A stretch of DNA of 64,000 bases from Yarrowia lipolytica (taxonomy: Eukaryota; Ascomycota; Dipodascomycetes; Dipodascales). Shown piece after piece: positions 30,546 to 41,355 of the stretch. Position 1 is the stretch's first letter, and each line of letters begins with the position of its first letter. The DNA lies in the NCBI RefSeq assembly GCF_001761485.1, contig NC_090775.1, forward strand, positions 682,001 through 746,000, in the 5' to 3' direction. Under the pieces are notes generated by a model. It saw nothing but the letters and a program-made list of their open reading frames with translations, did not search any database and had not been told where the DNA came from. Position numbers and translations under genes: made by a program.

Positions 30546-31566
30546 CTTTCAGATGACACGACGAATATGGGAAACCCTGTCATAACCATCAACCTGCTGC
30601 AACACGTTCGATTGATAAGCCTACCGTGATCGTGTCCTACACTAAATCCGTAAAAAATATGGATCTCATGATATTGATGTTCTCAACCTGTTTTTGGAGC
30701 ATGAATGTGCACTAGCGACCGGATTGCTCAACAAATATCAAGTATGTTGATGATATGTGTTTTGTGTCTAGAAAATGCCCATATCATGACATAATCTGGT
30801 TCTAAAAGTACAGTTTTGACCAGAGAATCGTTATACACACGCTGAAATCAACATCTCCCCTCCATATCCACTCTGAGTGATTTTTCCAAATTGGACTTCC
30901 CTACCACCCCGTTGCCGTGGCAACTGTCCCGAAACCTTATTTGAATGTCAACATGTCCAAAAAGGTGCATATTCTCTGAATTGTTGAGGATTTTATTACA
31001 TAATCAGATTTCACCAGTTTCTCAATACCATTTGAAACTCTCATCTAGTCGCTGGTCTTTCTGAAGCACCAGATATGAACCCCCAGCCGTGCGGCTCGGA
31101 ATTGATAAGGTTTGCTGTAATTTTCAACTAGATATTTTTTTTAATTGACCGCTGTTTATAATATGAGTAAATAATGTGTATTTTATACGTTATATTAGTT
31201 GGAAATATATCAAATATCTATCTATTATTACCAATTGAGGTATTCTACATCCCCTACTTACCCTGTTTTTCACACAACATATTTACTTAGCTTTACTTAC
31301 TCAATATCTGCTCCCAACTCCAACCTGGGTAGAAAGTACAGTACCACAACAGAATGAAATCCGTTGAAAAATGATCCAATCTGGCTCAAATTTTGTAAAT
31401 CGGTTTCTCTTTCTACAAGCAACATTTGGTGTTATTTTCAGTCTTCCAGCATCATTATTCACGATTCTAGAACCACCCAATATCAGACAACTCCACCCTA
31501 ACCCTGAACATTATCACCCCCAGTCTCCAATCTCTCCAGTCTCTCACTTCCTCTCTTACAGACACC

Positions 31567-32580
31567 ATGATGATACCCCATCGGGCTCGGAGTCCGATAC
31601 TACCGCCAGAGATATGGCACATGATATACTGCTACTTGGACATTGACGATCTGGTGAACCTCGATTCTGTGAATCACCCGATCCGCGCGGAGCCGGAATC
31701 GTTCTGGGAAGCCCTGCTGAAACGATTCTTCATAGTGAGCACCGTGTGTCGCGGGACACGTGATCCCCGCCAGGTGTTCCTTGCGCTGGCGGATTTCCGG
31801 TTTTCGAGGCTTTCTTGCGCTCCTCTGGTGTCGTCTCGAACGAGTTCGGTGTTTGAGTCTCAAGTGGACCAGGTGCTGGTTCGATCTCCGTTTCTGGTCG
31901 ACAGCAGCCATGGTCACGTGGCGGAGGTGTGGGATTTTGCCCAAATGGCGAAATTCCGCTTCGATATGGACCCGAAACTGGCGGCCTGTATCGGTGTGGA
32001 TGGAAGTGGAGCGAGTCTGGAAAAGGGACAAGCCGGAGAATCGGTCGTTATGCGGTACGATTACGAGGGACACGTGACTCACTCGTTTGCAATCCCCTTT
32101 GATTCCTCCGAGTGCAACATTTTCTGCACCAACGACACCATTGACTGCACTTTTCTGGTCCAGGGGCTCCACAAGTTTTACGTCAATTGGGCGGCGCGGG
32201 AGCTCAACGATGTCGGGTACATTTCTGCAGCAGTCAATGTGGCCAATGGGCAGATTTTCTGTCTTCTGGGTCACTCGCTTGCTATCTGCGACTTTGCCGG
32301 CAACTATACGCCTCTAGATGTTCACTTTAACCCCGATTTGAGATCTCCAAGGTGGGTTCCCGGAGGAGGCAAGCGGTTTCTGGTCATCAGTCAGTCACGT
32401 GGATCCACCAGATTGTTGTATCTTGTGGACGCGGTCAATAGAACCTATGTTTCTTGGCCGGTGGAAGGAGATAAGAGGGAGCCTGATGAGATTCAGGTGT
32501 TTGAAGATCAGGTGGTCATGTGGTATGTTGATAGGGAGAGGTGCTTGGAGGAGTTTTTGACCCCGTGGCAAGGCGAATAA
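31567..32580 (+). CDS. F-box-like protein of unknown target
   Basis: The 337-residue protein starts with a short basic leader and then an F-box-like helix set at about residues 9-45: ILPPEIWHMIYCYLDIDDLVNLDSVNHPIR, compared with the family pattern LP.E....I..YL...DL..L..V. F-box proteins hand substrates to SCF ubiquitin ligases through Skp1. The remaining 290 residues show no LRR, WD40 or Kelch repeat that I can recognise. Several strands (FLVISQSRGSTRLLYLVDAVNRTYV, VFEDQVVMWYVDRE) might form a degenerate beta-propeller. The start could be at either of the two adjacent ATGs (31567 or 31570). The gene is short of introns and ends GE-stop. Confidence 0.65.
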   Translation: MMIPHRARSPILPPEIWHMIYCYLDIDDLVNLDSVNHPIRAEPESFWEALLKRFFIVSTVCRGTRDPRQVFLALADFRFSRLSCAPLVSSRTSSVFESQVDQVLVRSPFLVDSSHGHVAEVWDFAQMAKFRFDMDPKLAACIGVDGSGASLEKGQAGESVVMRYDYEGHVTHSFAIPFDSSECNIFCTNDTIDCTFLVQGLHKFYVNWAARELNDVGYISAAVNVANGQIFCLLGHSLAICDFAGNYTPLDVHFNPDLRSPRWVPGGGKRFLVISQSRGSTRLLYLVDAVNRTYVSWPVEGDKREPDEIQVFEDQVVMWYVDRERCLEEFLTPWQGE

Positions 32581-33772
32581 CCGAATCGAGGACTGTAGGT
32601 CCTTGGCTGACTGACTACAGACTACTTATGTCAGACAGCAAGAGTGACGGGGCCAGTCGGGTGGTCACGTGATAGCATCTGAGGGACAAGTCGAGCTGGT
32701 CACGCGACGTTAGCAAGCACTCTTGGTCTGACCGGGTTAGGAAAGCAGACTGAGAGGATTCACTGGCGGGCTCGTCCTGGTGATTCTAGGAGAGAGCTCG
32801 GGCCGGTTCAGGGTTCTAACATCGCTCCGACTACTGGACAGGACTCCGACGGCATCGTTATTACCACACTGAATCTAAGCAGTTCAGGTATGGCACTAGA
32901 GGAGCTGGGGAGCTTTCATCGTCGTGTTATGGATCACAGAAATCAGATTTGACCGCGGTCTAGGAGAAGTGATCAGGACAAGGATCTTACCCCGATTTGA
33001 CGTGGTTCGATCTACGGGTACAACTGCAACTGTCGCCCCTAGACTCCTATATGGAATGGGCTTTGCCACTGTTCACAGTTCCCCTCTATACGGCTAGGTG
33101 GTGAATGTGTTGATCTGCAGTCTATGACTCCCGTCTGAATCTGGAGCCCATTTTCTGAGTTCTGCAGCAGTCTACTTATCGGTCTGGGTCTCGGCAGAAA
33201 CTGGTCGGCGGCTAGATCACAGGGATTACTCGAGTGTCTCTTCAATCGGTCGGTTTGGCCAAGTCTGGCTGGTATAAGTCTCCAGAACCAGTGGGGCAAG
33301 ACATCGACCATCTTTCTGTCCCAAGTAGTTCCTACAAGTCGACTCACTCAACTCACTCAACTCACTCAACTCACTCAACTCACTCAACTCACTCAACTCA
33401 CTCAACTCACTCAACTCACTCAACTCACTCAACTCACTCAACTCACTCAACTCACTCAACTCACTCAACTCACTCAACTCACTTCACTCATTCAATTTAT
33501 TAATACTCTTATTACATGAAATAAATAACGCCCTTTTGGGTCAGACATTCAGATAGGTGTCCAGTTTGATACAGCCGAGGCTCCGTAGGTCCATCGGGAA
33601 CATCGGGTCTAGACGAGAATCAGAATCAGACTCAGGATCAGAACTCTGAATGCCAATCCACTAGTCATTGTAGACTGCTCGATTTAGACAAGTCTGAACA
33701 CGTCTACACAATCTCTCCTGCGCGCTCCAACCTCCGACACCCTCTCCAACTCGCTCCACTCATGTCAGCAGT
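32581..33772. other. Intergenic region with a long minisatellite
   Basis: No gene is seen between the F-box gene and the 3' end of MCM2. It holds a 9-bp minisatellite at 33,342-33,495 and a TCACGTGA box at about 32,667. Both strands are open across the minisatellite because its unit length is a multiple of three. Confidence 0.6.
33342..33495. repeat. 9-bp minisatellite (ACTCACTCA)
   Basis: Fifteen perfect 9-bp units are followed by about two degenerate ones. The repeat is open in at least one frame on each strand (Thr-His-Ser on the plus strand, Leu-Ser-Glu on the minus strand), but no start, family or codon bias supports a protein. Confidence 0.95.
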
Positions 33773-36163
33773 CTAGATAGTGTACTTCAGGAAAGCCCGT
33801 CGCAAGGCACCCCGCTGACCCGCCTTTTGAGCTCCAATGAACGAATCCACTGTGACTCTAATGGCCCGATTGATATCTCCCTTGGCGACAAACTCAGACA
33901 AGCGCATTCGGGCAAACGCTTCCGAAAGACGAATGATGGACTCCAAGTGTCGGACGGTAATGGGGAAGGAGCCGGTCTGGAGCGACTCCCGTCTCATGTC
34001 GGCGTAAACACGGGCAATCTTGTCCTGGTCCACGTGATACAACTTGGGCCGAATCGACCGCGCATATCCAATGTACGCTCGGAGCAGATCCTGGTCAATA
34101 ATGTCGTATCCGTCAATGTTGGTCATTTCCTCGGCGGCAGGAACCTGGGCGGTTCCAGCTTGAGGATGAGACCGGGTATGGGACGAGCAGACAAAGTCGG
34201 CCAGTAAGGCGTCCTGCTCGGCGTCAACCGTGTCTCTGACGACACAGAGAACGTCGAATCGCGAGAGAATGGGCTCGGTAAGATTCACATTCTGCGAAAA
34301 GGTCAACGAGGAGTTGTAGCGGCCCTCAATGGGGTTGGCGGCGGCAATCACCGCACATCGGGCCTTGAGAGAAGTGACAATACCGGCCTTGGAAATACTG
34401 ATGGACTGCTGCTCCATGGCCTCGTGAATGGATGTTCGATCCGAGTCGTTCATCTTGTCAAACTCATCAATCAGGCATGTTCCTGTATCTGCCAACACCA
34501 GAGCTCCTCCTTCTAGAGTCCATTCCTGGGTAATGGGGTCTCTATGCACCGAGGCGGTCAGACCAACGGCTGAGGCTCCCTGGCCAGTGGAGAAGACGGA
34601 CCGAAACGCCGTTTTTTCCACGTACTTGAGAATCTGCGACTTGGCCACACCGGGGTCTCCCAGAAGAAGAACGTTGATGTCTCCTCGAATCGAGTGTTTT
34701 CCATTCACGTCTTTGGCCACTCCTCCAAACAAGGAGCAGGCAATGGCGGTCTTTACGTCTCTGTGGCCGTAGATTGAGGGGGCAATGGACGAGATGATTC
34801 GGTTGACAATCTTCTTGTCGCGTGCCAGCTGTCGAATCGCGTCCATATCGTGGATGGCGTGCTGTTCCCGGGTCACCTTGACCGAGTTGGCCTCAATGAC
34901 GGTGGCGAACACCGGAAACCCGTTCTTAGCGTTCAGACCGCCGTCGTACGAGTTTTTGTAAGTGCCAATCACCTCCACGTCCTCTCCGGGCTTGGCGGTG
35001 TCGATCAGATCCCACAGCAGAATCACCTCCTTGTGTCTGGGCAGTCGGCCGGGAGGCACCGAGCCGGGCGATTCCTGGAGAGTCATTTTCTGGAAGTTTC
35101 GATACAGCGTCTTTTCCGAGTTGACCGTGAACGGGCCCTTAGATTGGCAGTTGTGGCAGAAGGACAACTTAAGCTCCTGGTGCGACTCCTGAGCGTACGG
35201 ACCCAGCACCGTCTTGCACTTGACACAGTCAAAGTTGACAAGCTTGAGCTGGGGGAACACACCAGTTCGTCTGGTGACGACTCCCGAGACCTTGACCAGA
35301 TGGCCCATGTTGGTTTCTCGCAGATCCCGCAGCTTGGTCGACGAAGCATGGTCCGTCAACCGCACGTGGATCTCCGCGTGGATCATGGCATAGTCCGGGT
35401 ACTGCAGCTCCACACAGTCCATGGCGACTCTGTCGAAAATGGGAAGCACCTCGGTGGGTGCAAAACACACAAACCACGCCAGAATGCCCTTGGCCTCCAT
35501 CAGATGCACCAGAGACACCTCCAGCGACTCGGCGTTGTCCTGTCCCAGAACCCGGATGCGGCTTCCGTAGACCGACCGGCCCTTTTCGTCGGTGAAGGTG
35601 AGCAGAAACTGCCGAAATTGAGAGGCGATACCTCGATCGACCGCCGGAACCTGCACCCACTTGGCAATAGTGGGCGCCTTGATATCCGCCAGCTGTTCGA
35701 GAGACATTTCCTCGGTTAACGGATCGTCTTCCACCATCTCCTCGTATCTGTGACGTCGACGAAGAGACGTAGGGATCTCCGAGACGGAGTCGTCGTCCAT
35801 GAAGGCGTCTCCAAGCGACTGGTTGCCTCGTCGGCCCCCCAGAGCTGCATCTCGTCGGTTCAGACGCTCGTCGATCCGTCTTCGGTCCGCCGCATCCATC
35901 TCGTCGTAGTCGCCCTCGTCATCGATCCCCACCCCATCGTACCTGTCGTTCTCGCCCTGTCGTCGGTAATCCGCCTCCATGTTGTCGCCAAACAGATCTT
36001 CGCCGGCCTCCTCCTCCGCCAGCTCGTCAATGTCGTCAATGTCCTCCTGGATCACCTCGTCGTTCTCGTTGAACCCCACCTCTTCCACGTCTCCAAACGG
36101 CGACGATGGCGGCATCACCGGCGACGACGGCAGATTGTCTTCGTGGCTTCGTTTCGGTGGCAT
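33773..36163 (-). CDS. MCM2: Replicative helicase subunit Mcm2
   Basis: Mcm2 is one of the six ATPases of the MCM2-7 helicase loaded at origins. The 796 residues comprise an acidic, Ser-rich N-terminal tail (to about 150), which in this family is the DDK target and histone-binding region. The OB-fold domain follows, with a C4 zinc finger at Cys313/316 and Cys336/339 (CVKC, CHNC), then the AAA+ core. Walker A is GDPGVAKSQ at 502-510 with Lys508, Walker B is CLIDEFDKM and the arginine finger is in SRFD. Mcm2-specific text includes TLQESPGSVPPGRLPRHKEV and the EQQSISISKAGIVTSLKARC segment. The size is close to yeast Mcm2 (868), with a shorter tail. There is no intron. ACGCG-type sites lie about 125-150 bp upstream of the ATG. 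Confidence 0.97.
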   Translation of the reverse strand: MPPKRSHEDNLPSSPVMPPSSPFGDVEEVGFNENDEVIQEDIDDIDELAEEEAGEDLFGDNMEADYRRQGENDRYDGVGIDDEGDYDEMDAADRRRIDERLNRRDAALGGRRGNQSLGDAFMDDDSVSEIPTSLRRRHRYEEMVEDDPLTEEMSLEQLADIKAPTIAKWVQVPAVDRGIASQFRQFLLTFTDEKGRSVYGSRIRVLGQDNAESLEVSLVHLMEAKGILAWFVCFAPTEVLPIFDRVAMDCVELQYPDYAMIHAEIHVRLTDHASSTKLRDLRETNMGHLVKVSGVVTRRTGVFPQLKLVNFDCVKCKTVLGPYAQESHQELKLSFCHNCQSKGPFTVNSEKTLYRNFQKMTLQESPGSVPPGRLPRHKEVILLWDLIDTAKPGEDVEVIGTYKNSYDGGLNAKNGFPVFATVIEANSVKVTREQHAIHDMDAIRQLARDKKIVNRIISSIAPSIYGHRDVKTAIACSLFGGVAKDVNGKHSIRGDINVLLLGDPGVAKSQILKYVEKTAFRSVFSTGQGASAVGLTASVHRDPITQEWTLEGGALVLADTGTCLIDEFDKMNDSDRTSIHEAMEQQSISISKAGIVTSLKARCAVIAAANPIEGRYNSSLTFSQNVNLTEPILSRFDVLCVVRDTVDAEQDALLADFVCSSHTRSHPQAGTAQVPAAEEMTNIDGYDIIDQDLLRAYIGYARSIRPKLYHVDQDKIARVYADMRRESLQTGSFPITVRHLESIIRLSEAFARMRLSEFVAKGDINRAIRVTVDSFIGAQKAGQRGALRRAFLKYTI

Positions 36164-36289
36164 TGTTGTTGTGGTGGTGAATGGTGTGATGAAAGATGTT
36201 GGTGGGTGTAGTGGTGATTTGCCCCAAGGGATAAACCTAAAAAATTAACGTGTTTAAACTTCACTTAGCTGTCCATTTTGGGCGACGTG

Positions 36290-36310
36290 ACGCGACAAAC
36301 AAGTACGCGC
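36290..36310. promoter_or_regulatory. MCB-like sites (ACGCGA, ACGCGC) upstream of MCM2
   Basis: Two ACGCG cores lie at 36290-36295 and 36305-36310, about 127-147 bp before the minus-strand ATG. Neither is the perfect ACGCGT seen at PRI2 and MCM4. Confidence 0.4.
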
Positions 36311-36531
36311 AAGAGAGCCGCCGGCGGGAGAAGACTCGGACAAGAAATAGTCACGTGATAGCTTCCTATGATTTGTTATGTAACCACATTCCACCCCCAG
36401 GACGTTTTTGGACGACGTTGGACGTCTTTGGTCCGCTTCTTTTTTCCACTTTTCCGGGTAGAATACATTGCATGGTTATTTTATACGATGTAGAGAAAAA
36501 AATATCAAAAATGTTGTGAAAATTGAAAATT

Positions 36532-36573
36532 GGAAAAAAAAGAAGAAAAAAGAAGGAAAAAAGAAGGAAAAAA
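36532..36573 (+). repeat. 42-nt polypurine run
   Basis: An uninterrupted A/G run of GAAGAAAAAAGAAGGAAAA type sits about 370-410 bp upstream of MCM2. Confidence 0.9.
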
Positions 36574-38800
36574 CCTCCTTAAGGAAACTGGCAAGTATCT
36601 TTATAAATTGAAAATTGAAAATCTGGAATTCCCCCATTTTTGTAAAGAAACCAGCAAATACTTTTATACCATTCGAATCAACAGAGATGGACAATGGTTG
36701 TGTTTTGGGGGAACAATGTCATACAACTATTGATACATTAAGGGTCGATAGTGCTGTCCAGAGAGAGGAAAGAGGAAAAAAGTCACGTGAGAGAGAAGAA
36801 AAATGGGTATTTGGTCATTGTTTTGTGATTGTGACAGGGTATAATCGTACATACTGTAGGACTAAGTAAAGTTGAAGCTTGGGTTTTGTAAAAAACGGGG
36901 AATACTGACAAATATGGCTTGCAAAATGGTAGCTTTTAGAAATTATCTCATCTTCTAGCCAATTGTTTCAGTATTATCGTCTTTTTATTTCTGTAGATTC
37001 TCGGAAATGTCATATCTTAACCCCCAGGTAACTTTTTTGTTTAAGTAATTTCCAAGTAAATGCTGCCTTAAGTTAAGAGATGGACTAAAAGTGGAATAAA
37101 ACGCTCGACAGACTTCTAAAGTCGTCTGAAATGATTTGTGAAATTCCTGTGACTTTATAAATCAAGTGTTTGAAGTCCCTTATTGGTTTAAATACTTTTT
37201 TCAAGTGGGGCAGACTTCTGCTTCTGGTGGTGCACCAAACGACGGTCAAATATACTCTAGTTCAAAGTCTCTACAGAGGCAGTGTTCATATAGAGAGTTC
37301 TTATAGCTTCATTCTAGAACTGGAAAGAGTCCCGGAAGTTGTCTGTAGTACAGTTCAGTTTAGTAAATGACCGATTTGTCTCTGTGCAAGTCACTCCTAT
37401 ACTCATCTGCAATCTAACAGAATGTTGTGTCGGTGAAGTACTTATACCTTAGACTGAGTGCCAGTGACTCTGGTTAAAAGATTCTTGGTCACTTTGAAAT
37501 GTATAAAAGCAGCTCTTGAGAGAATGGCTCCCCTCTGGACTCCGAACCAAGGACAATCTCACCCCTTCTCCACCCGGGACTTCAAAACATTGAAGAGAAA
37601 TACTAGTAGAAAAGTTCGAATATGACTAAAACTTACATTCAACCCATTAAATCTTTCTCTACACTTTAGTAACTAGGCGAGTTCATCTCTCTGGTTACAG
37701 ACAATTTGGTCCACAAGTGCATACGAGTTCTGGTCAAAGTTGGAATAGGCAATAGAGCATCCTGTTGCAGGCTCCCGAAGACCCGAAGGGTCTTCTCCTA
37801 ACGGCGATTTCGAATCTGACTCCAATATTGGCTCCGACCCTGCTATCTACTGTATCTCCCATTACCATTCTCCAGCAAATCTCCGAGACCAATCCTCCAT
37901 GGCTTCTCTGTTCAGATCAAGGTTGGCCACTAGTTCAAGTCGGGTTCACATTGGTCTGTAGATTGCTCACAGGAGTTCAGGTCCGTGTTCAAATCAAAAA
38001 AAATACTACCATCAGATAGCTGGAAATGAGACGGTTGCAATGTTTGTCTTCTCAAGACTCGATTTTGTCTAAATTGTGAGAAAAAGTTGGCATTTTTTCC
38101 ATATACTCCATTAGTTCTAGCTCTTCAAGAGACTACCGCATTATCGCAAGAAATCCGAGATTCCCTCGGGCTATCTAATCTCGCTGGTCACGTGCAAATT
38201 AGTGGACCAGAGACACATGAGATGGGATCGGAATTGCCCGGCTACACAACTGCTCTATGAATCTATAGACCAATTTGAACCGGTTCTATGAATCTACAAA
38301 CCGATCTGAATCTGAGCTGATCCTATGGACAGTGTATTGACTAATTTGAACCCGGACCTGAACTCCTAGAACCTCTGACTTCCACGGTCTCCAAACCATT
38401 CCAAACCAAATCCGTATTAATCCACGCTGGTTCAGAGACCAGGATATTGACTCAACCCCCTCAATACCATTGTATCGTAGCTCATACGATTAGATCCATG
38501 ACGTCATTTCAGGGAGTTAGTCCATCCAGCGCCCAGAAGTCCTACAAATAGCCACCATCATCCGAAGCCTCCCCAAATCCAAGCCTCCCCGAATCCATTG
38601 GTCTTCTATTTTTGGTCATCGACACCGACAGGTACAGTAAATCCCTCTATCACATGCTTATCAAGCTCCACCTCGGTAGCTATTTATTTCTTCTGCCATT
38701 TTTGGAAGTCTCTAGTCTCATCTGGTCTGTTTCTTTTCGTTTCTTTTTTGGTCCCTTGAGCTGCTATTTCAATATGCGTAATAATAGTTTGGTGCTTGTA

Positions 38801-38867
38801 GTAAATCGGGTAAATCGGGTAAATCGGGTAAATCGGGTTATAATCGAGTTATAATCGGGTTATTATC
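38801..38867. repeat. 9-bp tandem repeat (GTAAATCGG)
   Basis: Four perfect units are followed by three variants (GTTATAATCG). Confidence 0.9.
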
Positions 38868-39904
38868 TTGACCATTGTAGTAATTTGTCCTACTTTCATC
38901 ATCCCGTTAATGGGGTCTTTTAGTAATTATTTTAAAATGTTTATAGTAAATTATTGATTATTTTAATATCTCCCTTGTAAAATACAGTATGTAAAAGTAT
39001 GATCATTTTTATGTCTATAATGAATTACATGATCATTATTAGAACAAATCCAGTCCAAGGACCACCCAAGAAAAAGGGACCACATCGTCTACCAATCAGA
39101 CTCTTGTCCTATTTCCCTCTTTCTGTGTCATAAATAACCACGTGATCCGGTATTTATTAATTGTATAATTATCAGACTGAGTCAGGGATCGAACCTGCGA
39201 CTCTGAAGTGGCCAGTCCAATTAACGTTTGTGACGTCAGCGCTAGTTGCGGACATTAATGTTAATCGCTCACCCAACCGAGTCTATGCGTCTGCGTGCAT
39301 GTGCATGCATGTGCATGGCGCTCGTCTGCACCAAAGCCAGTGTCTGGAAACGGTTGCCAGTGAGACTTATTGGGTCGTTCATGTGTGTGTGAAACAGCGC
39401 GGCCTTGACTGTTGCGATGTGAGTTTATTGGCGGAAAGGGAAAACCCAATAAAAAAACGAGAAAAAAGAAAACAATTTGGGAAAATGGAGAAATGGAGAA
39501 AATGGGAAAATGAAAATACCAATGAGCATACAAGACCATGGCGGGGAATTTTATGAAAAAATCAACCTTCTGGGACGATATCTGCCCAAGCAATGGTCGC
39601 CCGAGTTGGTCTGGGGGAGCAAAACAAAAACAAAAAAAGCACGTAATACATAAATAGACACAGCAAACAGAGGAGCCAAAAAAGAGGAGAGCAAGTCCAG
39701 AAATAGATGGACAGATGGGCGGCAAAAGAAAGTGCAAAAGAAGGTGTGGGGAAAAGAAAAGAAATGGGAGCAGGCATCCGTGGAGACATTCAGGAGTGTG
39801 TATTCAGAGTACAGTACCTACGAGTATCATACTTTCTATATTCAGGAGTTGGTTCGCAGGCGGAAAAGGTTGAAAAAGGGGAAAAAATAGAAAAAAGTCG
39901 AAAA

Positions 39905-39963
39905 AGTCCGTTCATTGACTCAAAGTCCGTTCATTGACTCAAAATCCGCTCATTGACTCAAAT
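39905..39963. repeat. About 20-bp tandem repeat, three copies
   Basis: Three units of AGTCCGTTCATTGACTCAA differ by one or two bases. Confidence 0.9.
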
Positions 39964-40156
39964 GAAATAATCACTTACCCTCTCCGCTCTTCACAACCCC
40001 TGTTTCACTCCTAATTGAACCATCTGACAAGACAAACTATCTGGCCATGTTGATGATTGAAACATGATTGAGAAGTTGGCCTTACCAGGCTCCAGAGGCA
40101 ATTCTGGAGGGAAGGTTGGTTTCCTAACCTGACCGACTGACTGATTGGGCAGGGTC

Positions 40157-40290
40157 TGGAGTCCGTGACAGTCCATGACAGTCCATGACAGTCCGTAAGA
40201 CTCGGTAAGACTCTGAAAGATTCAGTAAGACTCCGTGAGACTATCAAAGGCCAGAAAAAGTCCAGAAAAAGTCCAGAAAAGTCCAGAAAG
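40157..40290. repeat. Compound short repeats (CATGACAGTC, GTAAGACTC, AAAAAGTCCAG)
   Basis: Three families of 9-11-bp units follow one another and share the GTC core, suggesting stepwise evolution from one unit. Confidence 0.8.
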
Positions 40291-41281
40291 TCGACACCTA
40301 CATTACTCAGCTGTTGTATCCCGCCCTCTCCTCCACGGCTGATGCCTGACAGACGCAGAGATAGGGATTTGCATTGTGATGAAAATCCGTGCGGCTGGCG
40401 CGGCGAGTTAGAGAGCGGGTCGGAGACCACTCGCACCTGTTGCCGGTCTGCTCATGTTCCGTTTGCGCGGTTTCCTGGCTCTCCTTTTGGTTCTTGATTC
40501 GGTTATCCTCCACCTGGCTGGTCTGTTGCTCCCTCATCATTGCTCTGACGGCGGACACTTGCTATCAATGAAGTGTGAGGCTTCAATATTGAACCTTGCG
40601 GCTGGCAATCGACACAGTAAACAGAGGAGGTGGAGGAGACGAGACGACGAGGTCATCTCATTCTGGTTGAGGAACTGGAGGAGACATTCAGAGCGAGTAG
40701 ATGAGATAAACTGATTCAACTGATTCAACTTATTGAACCGACTAAACCCGATTGAACTATCTGACGGTTGTCGTCGCCATTGTTCGTCGCCCATCACCGC
40801 CCGCCATTGTCTCCACTATAGTGTGCATCTGGCCATTGTTTTATTTTTAATATGCGCTAATAAACGACTAGTTGTAATTGTCAACACGTGCTGACAACGT
40901 CAAAAGCGTCGATGGGTGGATACCACGTCTGTCAAGCGGCCGTCATCTGTCAGGGACTATTTTACTTGTAAGGGTTTTCAGGGGCGAAACCGGACTGTCT
41001 GTGATTTTCTGTTAAACATGATTTTTAAACAAATAAAATAAAATAAAATAAAATACTTGTACAAGTACGATGGTTGTTTATTTAAAAAGTTATTATAATC
41101 TTATTCTAAAAATGCAGTAAATTACAGCCACTTGATGTTTCGGTATTATAATACCAATGAGTGGGTAGAATGAGCGCGAATGGAATAGTTATTTTGTAAA
41201 AGAGATGGAAATTTCTTTATTCCAGTTCTTCCTTTTTTCCTGCTCTTCCCATTCTTATAATTTTCTGGTTTTCCACAAATT

Positions 41282-41355
41282 GAAAGAAAAAAAGGGGGAA
41301 AAAAAAGAGAAAAAGAAAAAGAAAAAGAAAAAAAAAGGGAAAAAAGGGGGAAAAA
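41282..41355 (+). repeat. 74-nt polypurine tract
   Basis: An unbroken purine run of A with G5 blocks; the opposite strand is pure pyrimidine. It is a mirror-rich sequence able to form triplex DNA in principle. Confidence 0.95.

Larger units (their letters stand above)
27342..31566. other. Long intergenic region (4.2 kb)
   Basis: No secure gene is found. A 32-codon frame with coding-like composition starts at 27,992. A 13-bp tandem repeat lies at 28,741-28,788, and CAAGTAAT-type repeats at 30,455-30,545. The AGCCGTGCGGCTCGGAA element lies within 31,081-31,101. A CCCTAACCC motif is at about 31,497, 70 bp before the F-box gene. Several short frames (28445-28810, 29062-29505) show no family features. 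Confidence 0.5.

Noticed and set aside
33226-33503. Open frames of repeated LSE (minus) and THS (plus).
   Set aside because: They are produced by the 9-bp minisatellite, whose unit is a multiple of three; no real start, family or codon bias.
34850-35719. A 289-codon plus-strand frame.
   Set aside because: Shadow of MCM2, which is unambiguous on the minus strand.
39165-39295. A possible tRNA on the minus strand (B box GGTTCGATCC near 39,192 and A-box-like TAGACTCGGTTGGG near 39,280).
   Set aside because: No acceptor stem or anticodon arm can be folded around the T-arm-like sequence, and the D arm has mismatches. At best it is a tRNA relic or a chance B box.
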